From: Bacteroidetes bacterium HGW-Bacteroidetes-6
GTDB lineage: Bacteria > Bacteroidota > Bacteroidia > Bacteroidales > DTU049
Reading direction: 5' to 3'
Assembly: GCA_002842495.1 (NCBI GenBank)
Contig: PHDB01000001.1
Span: forward strand, 1-64,000
Length of the DNA: 64,000 bases
Part shown: in pieces, positions 27,698-36,490 of the stretch
How the letters are laid out: every line of letters starts with the position of its first letter
Numbering within the stretch: position 1 is the stretch's first letter
Program-made: the position numbers and the translations under genes
The notes under the pieces: model-generated
Seen by the model: only the letters and a program-made list of their open reading frames with translations
Told to the model about the DNA's origin: nothing
Database searches by the model: none

Positions 27698-28352
27698 ATG
27701 AATTACCGAACAATCTTCTTTCTTGCATTGTTGCTGCCTTTTACTGCTTTTGCCCAGCAAGAAAAGGAAGTGGAAGATACTTTGGTTTCCGACACCCTCA
27801 ATGCTTATTACAAAACCCTCTCACCCGATATGTGACTGAGTGGCGACTCGATTCCTATTACCACCAACATCAATTCGTTTACCGGTTTCGACCCGCTTCA
27901 AGATGTTGCATGTTCGCAAAACACTGGCGAAGCAATACACTATCTCAGCAAAAATGATGGCTGATGCATCGCTCGACTCCCATGCTGACAGGTATATTCA
28001 TTTCGAGCTTCTTTCGTCCGAGTCCACCATATGTAAACCATTCGGAAACTTGAGCTACAGCAGCATTCAACCCAGCTATTTCTATTCGCAGTATTCGGGC
28101 AACCACATTGCGTGGCAACATAGTTGGGTGCAAACACAAACCTTTCTTGTCATGGCTGGACTTGGTTATCGGAAAAGCAGTATTTCGGCCTTCTACGCAA
28201 ACGCCAACAAGCAACTGTTTTTCAACGGTGCCGATTTTGTTCAAGGTGGAAAAGGAAATGTTTTAGGAATTTCGGAGCAAACCGATTTCAGATTCGGTCG
28301 CTTTCGTCTGAAGGCAACATCTGATATAAAAACAGGCCACAAACCTATCTAG
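27698..28352 (+). pseudogene. Decayed porin-like outer-membrane protein gene
   Basis: The frame beginning at 27698 has a good signal peptide (MNYRTIFFLALLLPFTAFAQ) but stops after 45 codons at TGA (27833-27835). The same frame then continues as protein-like sequence (LSGDSIPITTNINSFTGFDP) to a second stop near 27963. Coding-like sequence resumes in another frame to 28352, containing YFYSQYSGNHIAWQ and later GADFVQGGKGNVLGISEQTDF. The YSGNH-W motif and strand pattern recall the Bacteroidota putative porin family, whose members are far longer. At least one stop, one frameshift and large deletions are therefore implied. The family assignment is by resemblance only. Confidence 0.7.
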
Positions 28353-28443
28353 TCACACTGACGGGCAAATTTTCTCGTGTTTAGCCACCACATAACGAAA
28401 TCCAAAAAGTATATGAACTACACAAAGCCTGACACAGCTATAA

Positions 28444-29433
28444 TCACCGGACTAAATATTCCAAATCGGCTTTATAGCTGTATGCCTCAGGCATAGGCAC
28501 AATTGCCAGCGATTGTTCAATCAAATTGATAGCCAGGTTAATGTTCCCCATACACTCTGCAACCACAGCCAGATTGAACAATGATTTTGCCTTCAGTGTA
28601 AAGTCAGAGGTATTGGTTACTTCCTTCAATATTTTCGTCGCTATTGCAAAATTGCCATTTTTCACATTTTTCCAGGCATCTTTTAATTCAGAATTACCAG
28701 CAATAAAAAACAATCTCTTTACATTATATTCGTTAGGCATGAACCCATAGCCAACGTCCGATCCAAAATCGTCACCCCATCCCGACACAATACTGCGCTT
28801 CGCGGGCAAAGCCTTTTTGGCTTCACCAGGCTTATTTCCTTCAGCCGAATTCAATGTATTATCTTCTCTATGCAATGGTTCCAGTGCCAAAATATTACCG
28901 GTTGAATCAACAACAAAAACACTAATCGACGATTCGACACGCCCAATCATTTCAGCCTTAAAAACCGATTCTCCATCTGCGTTCAATGCTTCCGACTCAG
29001 AAACTTCTTTCTGAAAATCAGCAAAAAAGTAATCAACCACTATCAGAACATTGCAACCCAATTCCTTAATCCAGCTTTCAGCTTCAACAATAGTTGTGTT
29101 CACGGGATCATGATGAATGTTTTCATTGGTCCCGGCATAAACAACAGGCAAAATATTAAATGAATTGTTTTTGGTCAAAACACGTGTAATTCCATCGCAA
29201 AATGCATTCGAACCATCACGTGCAGCACCTTCGTACAAAAAATCGGTTTCAACATACAACTGGCTGCTCTTTTCGGCAGCTGCACGATTGACAACACCTA
29301 CAGTTGTGTTTACCGGAGCTTTAATCATCGGCGCATTCCGGATAGTGACTGCTATTTTCTTGGTCGAAGAGCATGCTGCCACCAAGACAGCAACAAACAA
29401 AAAAAGGGAATTCCTTATCCGGGTATTTTTCAT
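28444..29433 (-). CDS. Lipoprotein with C-terminal TPR-like region, 329 aa
   Basis: A lipoprotein signal (MKNTRIRNSLFLFVAVLVAAC, lipobox VAAC) fixes the start at 29433; the longer in-frame ATG at 29496 would spoil it. The middle part (about 35-220) alternates strands and helices and includes an AESWIKELGCNVLIVVDYFF segment. Residues about 235-329 form two to three TPR-like helix pairs (AWKNVKNGNFAIATKILKEV, KSLFNLAVVAECMGNINLAI). It resembles uncharacterised Bacteroidota lipoproteins (possibly DUF6340, by memory only). No operon partner is visible; the neighbour is a pseudogene on the other strand. Confidence 0.82.
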   Translation of the reverse strand: MKNTRIRNSLFLFVAVLVAACSSTKKIAVTIRNAPMIKAPVNTTVGVVNRAAAEKSSQLYVETDFLYEGAARDGSNAFCDGITRVLTKNNSFNILPVVYAGTNENIHHDPVNTTIVEAESWIKELGCNVLIVVDYFFADFQKEVSESEALNADGESVFKAEMIGRVESSISVFVVDSTGNILALEPLHREDNTLNSAEGNKPGEAKKALPAKRSIVSGWGDDFGSDVGYGFMPNEYNVKRLFFIAGNSELKDAWKNVKNGNFAIATKILKEVTNTSDFTLKAKSLFNLAVVAECMGNINLAINLIEQSLAIVPMPEAYSYKADLEYLVR

Positions 29434-29970
29434 TGTCGTTTGTTTTATTATTTCCCTGAGCTCAAGACAAAGCTTATTAACAATAATTATTGGCAAAACA
29501 TGATATGCAGTGAAATACGAATCTTATTTTTCTTGTTTTTAAAGCCAAACAATCAAAACAGAACAGCAATACTACCGGATAAAATTACTGAGATTTTTGC
29601 AAAAGCCAAGATTTTTTGCAAATAATTTGATATGAATTTTTTTAAACGATGTATTGATGAGTTTTCTAAAAATAAAAAACAACAACAGCTGTTTACTTGA
29701 AATATTTAAGGGTAATTACATCAAAAATTCAAGTTATTCTCTCGGCTTCGAGCTCCAAAGCTTTCGAGAAAAATTTCAGCAAATCGCCTTCCTTTGAAAA
29801 TAATCACTCCAGTAAATATTAGATATACTGTAGAAAAGCACAAAGAACTATTCACTAAAGTCTTCGGAAATTCCTGTTGAAGACTTTTTAATATCCCAAC
29901 ATTATAATATGCTTTTATTATCATTTTGCAATACCACAGAATCTAATACCTTTGCTTCCACGAATTAAGA
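29434..29970. other. Gene-free AT-rich interval before the amino-acid permease
   Basis: About 537 bp with no supported gene. An open stretch on the minus strand (29721-29924) could encode 67 residues but has no recognisable motif, and I see no promoter for it. The only clear signal is the permease promoter at 29925-29954. Confidence 0.5.
29925..29954 (+). promoter_or_regulatory. Bacteroidota promoter for the amino-acid permease
   Basis: TTTG (29925-29928) and TACCTTTG (29947-29954) are 18 bp apart, the expected Bacteroidota spacing. The permease ATG is 16 bp further on. Confidence 0.7.
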
Positions 29971-31662
29971 ATGATGTATTTAAGTGAATTATTCAGGCGT
30001 AAATCGGTTTCCGACATTGTAGCATTACACGATCGGGAAAACAAGCCCATGAAACGATCGTTGGGCGTAGTCGATTTAACGGCACTTGGTATTGCAGCAA
30101 TAATTGGTGCAGGGATTTTCAGTACCATTGGAAATGCTGCAGCAGCCGGAGGTCCTTCTGTTTCGATTTTGTTTATAATTACCGCTATTGCTTGTGGTTT
30201 TTCGGCAATGGCCTATGCTCAATTTGCCAGTTCCATTCCCATCAGTGGAAGCGCCTACACATATGCATACGCCAGTTTTGGCGAGCTCATCGCCTGGATT
30301 ATTGGCTGGGACCTCATTATGGAATATGCCATCGGCAATATTGCCGTTGCAATTTCGTGGAGCGACTATTTTACTGGCTTCCTGAGTGGATTTGGATTGC
30401 ATATTCCCGAATTTATGACAGTCGATTTTTTGTCGGCATCGCGTGCACACGAAACGGTAACGCAACTTATGGCTCAGGGCACTGCGTTCAATAGCATCGA
30501 AGCACCCTTACGCGAAGGATTTCTTGCCTGGCAAAACTCGCCTGTAATTGGAGGATTGCATATGATTGCCGATATTCCTGCATTCACCATTGTTGCACTG
30601 ATTTCAATTCTTGTTTTCCGCGGAATCCGTGAGTCGAAGATTGCTGGCAACATCATGGTAGCACTTAAAATTATTATTTTGTTGGTTGTGGTTGCTGTGG
30701 GCGCTTTTTATGTCGATCCCGACAACTGGTCGCCATTTGCACCCAATGGTTTTGGTGGAATGATGAAGGGCGTTGCTGGTGTTTTCTTCGCCTATATAGG
30801 TTTCGATGCTATCAGTACAACTGCCGAAGAATGCAAAAACCCAAAGCGTGATCTTCCCCGGTCGATGATTTTTGCGCTCATAATCACAACAGTTTTCTAC
30901 GTCATTATTGCGCTTATTCTCACTGGAATGGTCAATTATACAGAGCTTGGTGTTGGCGATCCGCTTTCGTATGTTTTCGAACGCGTTGGAATGTCGCGCC
31001 TGAGCGGAATAATTGCTTTTTCGGCATTGATTGCTATGGCTGGTGTTTTGCTTGTTTTTCAGGTTGGTCAGCCACGAATCTGGATGAGCATGAGCCGCGA
31101 TGGATTGTTGCCTCCGCGCTTTTCGAAGTTACATAAACGCTACAAAACACCTGCATTCAGTACTGTTGTTACCGGTATTATGGTTGCTGTACCAGCTCTG
31201 TTTACCAATCTCACCGAAATGACCGACCTCACCAGCATTGGAACTTTGTTTGCCTTTGTTTTGGTAACAGGAGGAATTATTATTCTCGATAAAAACGACC
31301 CCGAGATTCGAAAAGGTTTCAGAATTCCATACCTCAATTCGCGAGTCTGGGTACCAGTTTTGCTTGTGCCGGCAATTGTTGTTATACTGTATTTTGCAGG
31401 CGATTTGTCAATTGAAGCTTTTTTGGGCGAACGGGTTGTTGTTTTGGCTTATTTTATTCTCGCCACCGCTCTGATGGTGTATGCTATGATTCGCAAGTGG
31501 AGCTTCATTCCGTTGGTTGGCTTGCTCATCAATCTGTACTTGATGTCGGAACTTGGACTCACCAACTGGCTCAGGTTTTTTATTTGGCTGGCAATAGGTC
31601 TGGTAATTTATTTTTTGTACGGTCATAAAAACAGCTTGCTTCGCCGCCGGAATGGAAACTAA
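29971..31662 (+). CDS. APC-superfamily amino-acid permease, 563 aa
   Basis: An inner-membrane transporter with about 12-14 hydrophobic helices. The first helix carries the APC substrate motif as LGIAAIIGAGIFSTIGNAAAAGGPS, and a later helix has FFAYIGFDAISTTAEECKNPKRDLP, typical of the cationic amino-acid transporter (CAT/YfnA-like) branch. Length fits CAT-type members. It probably imports cationic or neutral amino acids with protons, but specificity cannot be read from the sequence. Its end overlaps the next permease gene by 11 bp, so the two are likely translated from one message. A good promoter precedes it. Confidence 0.92.
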   Translation: MMYLSELFRRKSVSDIVALHDRENKPMKRSLGVVDLTALGIAAIIGAGIFSTIGNAAAAGGPSVSILFIITAIACGFSAMAYAQFASSIPISGSAYTYAYASFGELIAWIIGWDLIMEYAIGNIAVAISWSDYFTGFLSGFGLHIPEFMTVDFLSASRAHETVTQLMAQGTAFNSIEAPLREGFLAWQNSPVIGGLHMIADIPAFTIVALISILVFRGIRESKIAGNIMVALKIIILLVVVAVGAFYVDPDNWSPFAPNGFGGMMKGVAGVFFAYIGFDAISTTAEECKNPKRDLPRSMIFALIITTVFYVIIALILTGMVNYTELGVGDPLSYVFERVGMSRLSGIIAFSALIAMAGVLLVFQVGQPRIWMSMSRDGLLPPRFSKLHKRYKTPAFSTVVTGIMVAVPALFTNLTEMTDLTSIGTLFAFVLVTGGIIILDKNDPEIRKGFRIPYLNSRVWVPVLLVPAIVVILYFAGDLSIEAFLGERVVVLAYFILATALMVYAMIRKWSFIPLVGLLINLYLMSELGLTNWLRFFIWLAIGLVIYFLYGHKNSLLRRRNGN

Positions 31663-32446
31663 CGTCATCATTATTCTTATTTGTTCGGGCCTCGTTGTAG
31701 GTTTCATCAACACCATGGCTGGTGGAGGTACCATTATTTCGTTGTCGGTGCTCATGTGGCTCGGGTTGCCCATCAATGTTGCAAATGGAACCAATCGCCT
31801 GGCTGTTTTATTTCAGACAATGACCTCGGTGGGCACTTTTCAGCAAAATCATCTTATCGACTGGAAAAAGAGTCTGCTTATAGCTATTCCAACCGTAATC
31901 GGGTCGGTGCTGGGTTCGTTTATTGCCGTTAAACTCAACGAAGAAATTATCCGGATGGCTTTTGTGGTTATCATGATTATCATGTTGGGTTTTATCCTTA
32001 TCAAACCTTCGCTGTGGCTCAAAGGAAATGCTTCATTGCTGGCATTACCTGTAAAGAAATGGAATTATCCTCTTTTTCTGGTTGTTGGCGTTTATGGCGG
32101 ATTTATGCACGTTGGCGTGGGCTACTACCTGCTTGCTTCCATTGTATTGGGACTCGGATTCGACCTCATGAGAGCAAATGTTCTTAAAAATCTATTGGTA
32201 ATGCTCTATGTGCCGTTTTCGCTCATTGTTTTCATTATCAACGACCAGGTGATGTGGAAATACGGTCTCATTCACGCCATAGGAAATGTGATTGGTGCAT
32301 TTGTAGCATCGCGCATTGCCATTAAAAAAGGCGCCGACGTCATTCGCTGGGTGCTGGTTGGAGTTATTGTTGTTCTTACTGCCGACATGGCCGGTCTCAT
32401 TGATTTGAAAGCGGCAATTGGGGTACTGATTGGTGCAGCTAAGTAA
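31652..32446 (+). CDS. TauE/SafE-family sulfite/organosulfonate exporter-like permease, 264 aa
   Basis: Eight hydrophobic segments arranged as two repeats are visible. The family signature is near the N-terminus (GLVVGFINTMAGGGTIISLSVLMWLGLP) and its counterpart is in the second half (VGVYGGFMHVGVGYYLLASIVLGLG). Members export sulfite, sulfoacetate or other anions; many are uncharacterised. The presence of cysDNC elsewhere in the window makes a sulfur substrate conceivable, but they are about 8 kb apart and this is inference. It overlaps the upstream amino-acid permease by 11 bp. Confidence 0.9.
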   Translation: METNVIIILICSGLVVGFINTMAGGGTIISLSVLMWLGLPINVANGTNRLAVLFQTMTSVGTFQQNHLIDWKKSLLIAIPTVIGSVLGSFIAVKLNEEIIRMAFVVIMIIMLGFILIKPSLWLKGNASLLALPVKKWNYPLFLVVGVYGGFMHVGVGYYLLASIVLGLGFDLMRANVLKNLLVMLYVPFSLIVFIINDQVMWKYGLIHAIGNVIGAFVASRIAIKKGADVIRWVLVGVIVVLTADMAGLIDLKAAIGVLIGAAK

Positions 32447-32455
32447 TCATTTTTG

Positions 32456-32463
32456 TATATTTG
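32456..32463 (+). promoter_or_regulatory. Possible -7 box for the VTT-family gene
   Basis: TATATTTG fits TAnnTTTG and lies 18 bp before the ATG at 32482. It favours that start over the in-frame TTG at 32461, which overlaps the box. Confidence 0.4.
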
Positions 32464-32481
32464 TTGAAATTAATAAGTCCG

Positions 32482-33102
32482 ATGCCCCAAAAACCCAAAA
32501 GCATCTTTCAGCGCTGGTGGCTGCAGTTTAAGTATTTTCGCCGCTCGGGTTTTTATGCCGAAGTGGGGAAAAGCTTGTTGAAGTTTGTACTTATTTTTGG
32601 GATTGCTTTTGTGCTGCTCTATTTTGCCGGAAAATATTTTCTCGATATCGACAAAATATTCGGGTATTTTGTGCATCACGTCCCTTATTGGATGGTAATT
32701 TCAGCATTTTTTGTTTCCGAAAGTCTGTTGAGTCCTATCCCGGCCGATTTGTTTATCATCTGGAGCGAAGAAATGGCCAATCCATGGCTTATGCTTACGT
32801 TGCTGGCGATCTTGTCGTATGTCGCGGGAATCGTTTCTTATTCAATCGGTAGAGCTGTTCGCGAAAACCGTCGGGTAAACAATTATTTCTCATTGAAGTT
32901 CGAAAAACACATTAAAAACTCAAAAAAATGGGGTGGGTGGCTCATTGCAGCAGCAGCTTTAACTCCACTTCCTTTTTCGATGACTATGGTCACCATCGGA
33001 ATGCTGCATTATCCGGCAAGAAGAATGCTGTTGTGGTCGCTTTTCCGCATTCCACGATTTTTTCTGTATGCTTTGGTACTTTATAAAGCTGTAAATATTT
33101 AA
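32482..33102 (+). CDS. VTT/DedA-like (YqaA-type) membrane protein, 206 aa
   Basis: The protein has one N-terminal membrane segment (about 30-50) and then a VTT core: AFFVSESLLSPIPADLFIIWSEE, followed by a reentrant/transmembrane pair with YVAGIVSYSIGRAVREN and the second signature WLIAAAALTPLPFSMTMVTIGML. Members of the VTT/DedA superfamily are lipid scramblase- or transporter-like membrane proteins. YqaA-type members are not characterised. I use the ATG at 32482. It ends 4 bp before the convergent histidine kinase gene, with no terminator between them. Confidence 0.85.
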   Translation: MPQKPKSIFQRWWLQFKYFRRSGFYAEVGKSLLKFVLIFGIAFVLLYFAGKYFLDIDKIFGYFVHHVPYWMVISAFFVSESLLSPIPADLFIIWSEEMANPWLMLTLLAILSYVAGIVSYSIGRAVRENRRVNNYFSLKFEKHIKNSKKWGGWLIAAAALTPLPFSMTMVTIGMLHYPARRMLLWSLFRIPRFFLYALVLYKAVNI

Positions 33103-33106
33103 ACTG

Positions 33107-34186
33107 CTATTCAGCTTTTTTTGCAGCAGCCTTCTTGCCGTTTACTTTTGCCAGCGTAAACGAAAAGGTGGTTCCAACATCAATTTTTGAACGCACATGA
33201 ATGGTTTGCCGATGCGCTTCAATAATATGTTTTACTATGGCAAGACCCAGCCCCGTGCCTCCGAGATCGCGGCTACGACTTTTTTCGGTCCGGTAGAAAC
33301 GTTCGAATATACGCGGCAAATCGACCTGATCCATCCCTATTCCTGTATCAGCTACTTCAATCAGGTAGTTTTCGTCCATATCAAAAGCGCTGATTGTGGT
33401 GGTGCCGCCGGAAGTTCCGTATTTAAGAGAATTGTCTACCAGATTGATGAGTACCTGCCTGACTCGGCCCTGATCGGCTTCAACCATAATATTGCTTTCG
33501 AAACCATTCGAAAAATGCAATACTATTTTACGCTTATTAGCCTTGATTTCAATAAATTCAAATACATCTTTCACCAATGCCGAAAAGTTGAAGCGGGTAA
33601 AATTCATTTGCATCATTCCGCTTTCTATTTTCGAAATTTCATCGAGATCGTTCACCACAGCAATCAGTCGGTTGATGTTTTTAGCAGTTCGCAACAGGTA
33701 TTTTTTGTTAATGGCTTCATCGTACATGCCACCATCGAGCAAAGTAAGCACATAACCCTGAATGGTAGTTATCGGTGTTTTTAGTTCGTGCGACACATTG
33801 CCCAAAAATTCGCGCCGAAATGTTTCATTTCGCTTCAGTAGTTCAATTTCGTCAGCTCGATCTTTTGCCCATTGCTCAACATCGCGGTTTACGTTTTCAA
33901 TAATGTCGCCGTTATCCTCGAGTCGTCTTTTATTGGCTTTTCCTAATTTAGTACTTCGAATGGTCTTGTAAATCAAACGTATCCGATCGTAGATAAAGCG
34001 TTCGAGTACAAAACGGATTCCGAGCCAGAGCAATAAAAAGGTTATGGATGCAAGAATGATAGACATCAGCCAATGATCGAGCTGCAACCATTCCAGAGCA
34101 ATCATGGCCAGCACAAAGACCAACATAGCCATCAATGCTGCTATCATCCACGAAAGCTGGCGGGGATTACCGAATGTAAATTTCAT
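33107..34186 (-). CDS. PhoR-like sensor histidine kinase, 359 aa
   Basis: Two closely spaced transmembrane helices (about 13-31 and 40-60) leave almost no periplasmic loop, so sensing is probably intramembrane or cytoplasmic. A linker of about 65 residues leads to the dimerisation domain with H133 in FLGNVSHELKTPITTIQGY. The ATPase has an N box (LINLVDNSLKYG), G1 (VADTGIGMD), F (FERFYRTEKSRS) and G2 (GGTGLGLAIVKHI). This is the PhoR/ResE-type class. It overlaps its response regulator gene by the ATGA at 34183-34186, so the pair is translationally coupled. The Lys/Ala-rich end (KVNGKKAAAKKAE) has no known function. Confidence 0.94.
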   Translation of the reverse strand: MKFTFGNPRQLSWMIAALMAMLVFVLAMIALEWLQLDHWLMSIILASITFLLLWLGIRFVLERFIYDRIRLIYKTIRSTKLGKANKRRLEDNGDIIENVNRDVEQWAKDRADEIELLKRNETFRREFLGNVSHELKTPITTIQGYVLTLLDGGMYDEAINKKYLLRTAKNINRLIAVVNDLDEISKIESGMMQMNFTRFNFSALVKDVFEFIEIKANKRKIVLHFSNGFESNIMVEADQGRVRQVLINLVDNSLKYGTSGGTTTISAFDMDENYLIEVADTGIGMDQVDLPRIFERFYRTEKSRSRDLGGTGLGLAIVKHIIEAHRQTIHVRSKIDVGTTFSFTLAKVNGKKAAAKKAE

Positions 34187-34881
34187 TTTTTCAATTCAAA
34201 TGTGTAGCCAACACCTTTCACAGTCCTAATGAGATTAACACCCAGTTTTTCGCGAATTTTGCGGATATGTACATCGATGGTTCGATCGCCCACAATGATG
34301 TCGTTACCCCAAACCTTGGCAAAAATTTCATCGCGTGTAAACACCTTCCCCGGACGACTGGCCAATAGTGCAAGCAATTCGAATTCTTTGCGTGGAAGAA
34401 TAATTTCATCATTCTCGAGTACAACAAGGTAGCGTTCAAAATCGATAGTGAGGCCGTCGAGAACAATTTCTTTAGGTTGGTCTTCGAGTTGTTCTACCTT
34501 AAAACGACGCAAATACGATTTTACTTTACTTAAAAATACTTTCGGGGTTACCGGCTTGGTGATAAAATCGTCGCCACCTGCTTCGAGAGCTGCAATCTGA
34601 GTAAAATCTTCGGAACGGGCGGTGAGAAAAATAATAATCGATTTATCCAAACCTTCTATTTTACGCAATTCCTGACAAGTGCTTATTCCGTCCATTCCTG
34701 GCATCATGATATCGAGTACAACAAGCTGAGGTTGAAAATCTGCAGCCTTATTGATGGCAATTTGCCCATCCCGGGCTGTTTGCACTTCGTAGCCTTCTTT
34801 TTTCAAGTTGTAGCTCATGATTTCGAGAATATCTTTCTCGTCGTCAACAAGTAAAACCTTAATACTGTCATTGTTTCTCAT
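34183..34881 (-). CDS. OmpR/PhoB-family response regulator, 232 aa
   Basis: The receiver domain has acidic residues D13/D14 (LLVDDEKD), phospho-acceptor D57 (LVVLDIMMPGMDG), a conserved Thr in FLTARSED and Lys in FITKPVTP. The C-terminal winged helix follows (PRKEFELLALLASRPGKVFTRDEIF and RTIDVHIRKIREKLG, ending IRTVKGVGYTFELKK). It should bind direct repeats as a dimer when phosphorylated by the kinase just downstream. I start at MRNNDSI (34881) because a TATTTTTG promoter box at 34905-34912 lies within the longer in-frame version (34956). PhoB-like phosphate or envelope control is plausible but not shown. Confidence 0.95.
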   Translation of the reverse strand: MRNNDSIKVLLVDDEKDILEIMSYNLKKEGYEVQTARDGQIAINKAADFQPQLVVLDIMMPGMDGISTCQELRKIEGLDKSIIIFLTARSEDFTQIAALEAGGDDFITKPVTPKVFLSKVKSYLRRFKVEQLEDQPKEIVLDGLTIDFERYLVVLENDEIILPRKEFELLALLASRPGKVFTRDEIFAKVWGNDIIVGDRTIDVHIRKIREKLGVNLIRTVKGVGYTFELKK

Positions 34882-34904
34882 CAGATTTCCTGCTTTTTGA
34901 TATA

Positions 34905-34912
34905 CAAAAATA
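34905..34912 (-). promoter_or_regulatory. -7 promoter box of the two-component operon
   Basis: TATTTTTG on the minus strand, 23 bp before the chosen start codon of the response regulator. It supports that start. Confidence 0.5.
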
Positions 34913-35096
34913 GTAAATTCATCCTGCATTACTCTATTTAAATAATTACTGAACAATAAATTAAAGATAGATTAATGTAGTCGCCTTCTGTTTTGATGAG
35001 CTTGTTCGGATTAAAAAAAATAACCGAAGCTTTACACGTCAGCGAATTAAACAAAATTCATCACTAAGCCGGTTCACTGATAACAGTGAAAAACAC

Positions 35097-35693
35097 TTAC
35101 ATTATCCACTTTTTCGCAACGCTTTTGTTGTTGTTCGAGATACGAAAAACATACATTCCCTTAGGTAATGAAGGAATCGTAATTGTTGTCCTCCCCAAAA
35201 TGGTTGCATCCGATGCAAAAACAGTATTTCCGGCAATGTCTATGATAGAAAAATGAGTAAACAACTCCGAGGTTGTGCAAATCATCGAATTCATTGAGGG
35301 TTGAAATTCGATGCTCCAATTAACGGGGGCTGCATTATCCTGAGCAATAGTGGTTACGCGTGTAAATGTGACATTCCCTAAAGTAGTACCTCTAAGGCTA
35401 CACTCATCGTAAATGTGTGAAACGGTAACATTGTTTGGGTCGATAAAAACCAAATTATAACTACCTGAATCGGCGGCCATACATCCAATACCCGACACAG
35501 TGTGAAATTCAATGCGCCCTGACGGCAATGAATAAGTTCCCGAATCGGCAGGAGTACTTCCAACCAAAACAGAATAGGTGGAATCGGCATAAAAATCGGC
35601 TATAATGCTCGATGAAGTCCAGCTTCCAACAATCGATTGAGCACTCAGCAGTGCTGTACTGAACAATATTAAAAAAAAAGTAGATGTTTTCAT
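35097..35693 (-). CDS. Small T9SS-sorted secreted protein, 198 aa
   Basis: A signal peptide (MKTSTFFLILFSTALLSAQ) is followed by a single lipocalin-like beta-rich domain of about 90 residues (SIVGSWTSSSIIADFYADSTYSV and later GRIEFHTVSGIGC). A type A T9SS sorting domain ends it (GRTTITIPSLPKGMYVFRISNNNKSVAKKWIM). It should be exported to the surface or medium. The WTSS...F-ADSTYSV pattern recalls small lipocalin-like proteins, which bind small hydrophobic ligands, but this is only a resemblance. I chose MKTSTFF over the longer ATG at 35738 because it gives a proper signal peptide. Confidence 0.85.
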   Translation of the reverse strand: MKTSTFFLILFSTALLSAQSIVGSWTSSSIIADFYADSTYSVLVGSTPADSGTYSLPSGRIEFHTVSGIGCMAADSGSYNLVFIDPNNVTVSHIYDECSLRGTTLGNVTFTRVTTIAQDNAAPVNWSIEFQPSMNSMICTTSELFTHFSIIDIAGNTVFASDATILGRTTITIPSLPKGMYVFRISNNNKSVAKKWIM

Positions 35694-35872
35694 TTTCGAA
35701 TATTTGAACAATTGATACAAAAATGATGCGTTTTTCACAAACCGGTCTTTTTGTCAGTTCGGAGTCTTTGCTTCCGGGCAAGTGCTATTTAGAGTGAATG
35801 TCAAATTCAAAATAAATTAATCGTAACTTTACTTCGTAATACACAAAAACGTCCGTTTCGAAACAGCTTTGT

Positions 35873-36490
35873 ATGCCAATAAATAAAAAACGACTTTCGG
35901 AAATATTATCATGGGTTCTACACCCGATAGTTTTGCCTCTTGTTTTCACTTTGCTCATTCTATCGGGTGATTATTACATCAACAGTTTCCTTCGTCCCGA
36001 GGCATATCGCATCATTATAGTTGCGGTTATTATTTTCACACTCATGATTCCTGCAGCAATTTTTACTGTGTCGCGTTATCTTGGTATTATTGAATCGTTC
36101 GACATGGTTTCGAAATTGGAAAGACTGTTTGCCATAACTGTGATTGGACTTTCTTCGTTTTTTTGTCGCAAAATTCTTTCGGGTTTTGAGCTTCCATCTT
36201 ATTATACCGACTTTCTCACAATCATAATCATCGGCTCTGCACTGGCTTTATTGATTTCGCTTTTTCAGAAATTCAGTCTTCATGTTTTTGGATGGAGCAT
36301 CTTGTTTTTTAGCCTGATTTGGTACGCTGTAATGTTTCAAAGCTTTGACATCGTGTTGATTCCAATCACCGCAATACTTGCCGGAGTTGTTGGCACCGCG
36401 CGTCTGGGATGCAGTGCTCATAAACCTGCCGAGCTTTACATCGGCTTTGGAGTGGGATTTTTGCCTGTGTTGATTTTGTGGTTTTTGTAA
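35873..36490 (+). CDS. PAP2-like membrane protein lacking part of the active site, 205 aa
   Basis: Six hydrophobic segments are visible. The C-terminal half retains traces of the PAP2 phosphatase layout: FSLHVFGW resembles the second motif and ARLGCSAHKPAELYIGFGVG resembles the third (SRxxxxxHxxxD). However, the first motif (KxxxxxxRP) is missing and the final Asp is Glu. It may be a non-catalytic relative or act on a different substrate. Similar proteins are common in Bacteroidota, usually of unknown role. Its stop codon abuts that of the convergent tsaD with no spacer. Confidence 0.75.
   Translation: MPINKKRLSEILSWVLHPIVLPLVFTLLILSGDYYINSFLRPEAYRIIIVAVIIFTLMIPAAIFTVSRYLGIIESFDMVSKLERLFAITVIGLSSFFCRKILSGFELPSYYTDFLTIIIIGSALALLISLFQKFSLHVFGWSILFFSLIWYAVMFQSFDIVLIPITAILAGVVGTARLGCSAHKPAELYIGFGVGFLPVLILWFL

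Noticed and set aside
29721-29924. 67-codon open frame on the minus strand between the lipoprotein and the permease
   Set aside because: No promoter, no motif and AT-rich sequence in which such frames arise by chance.
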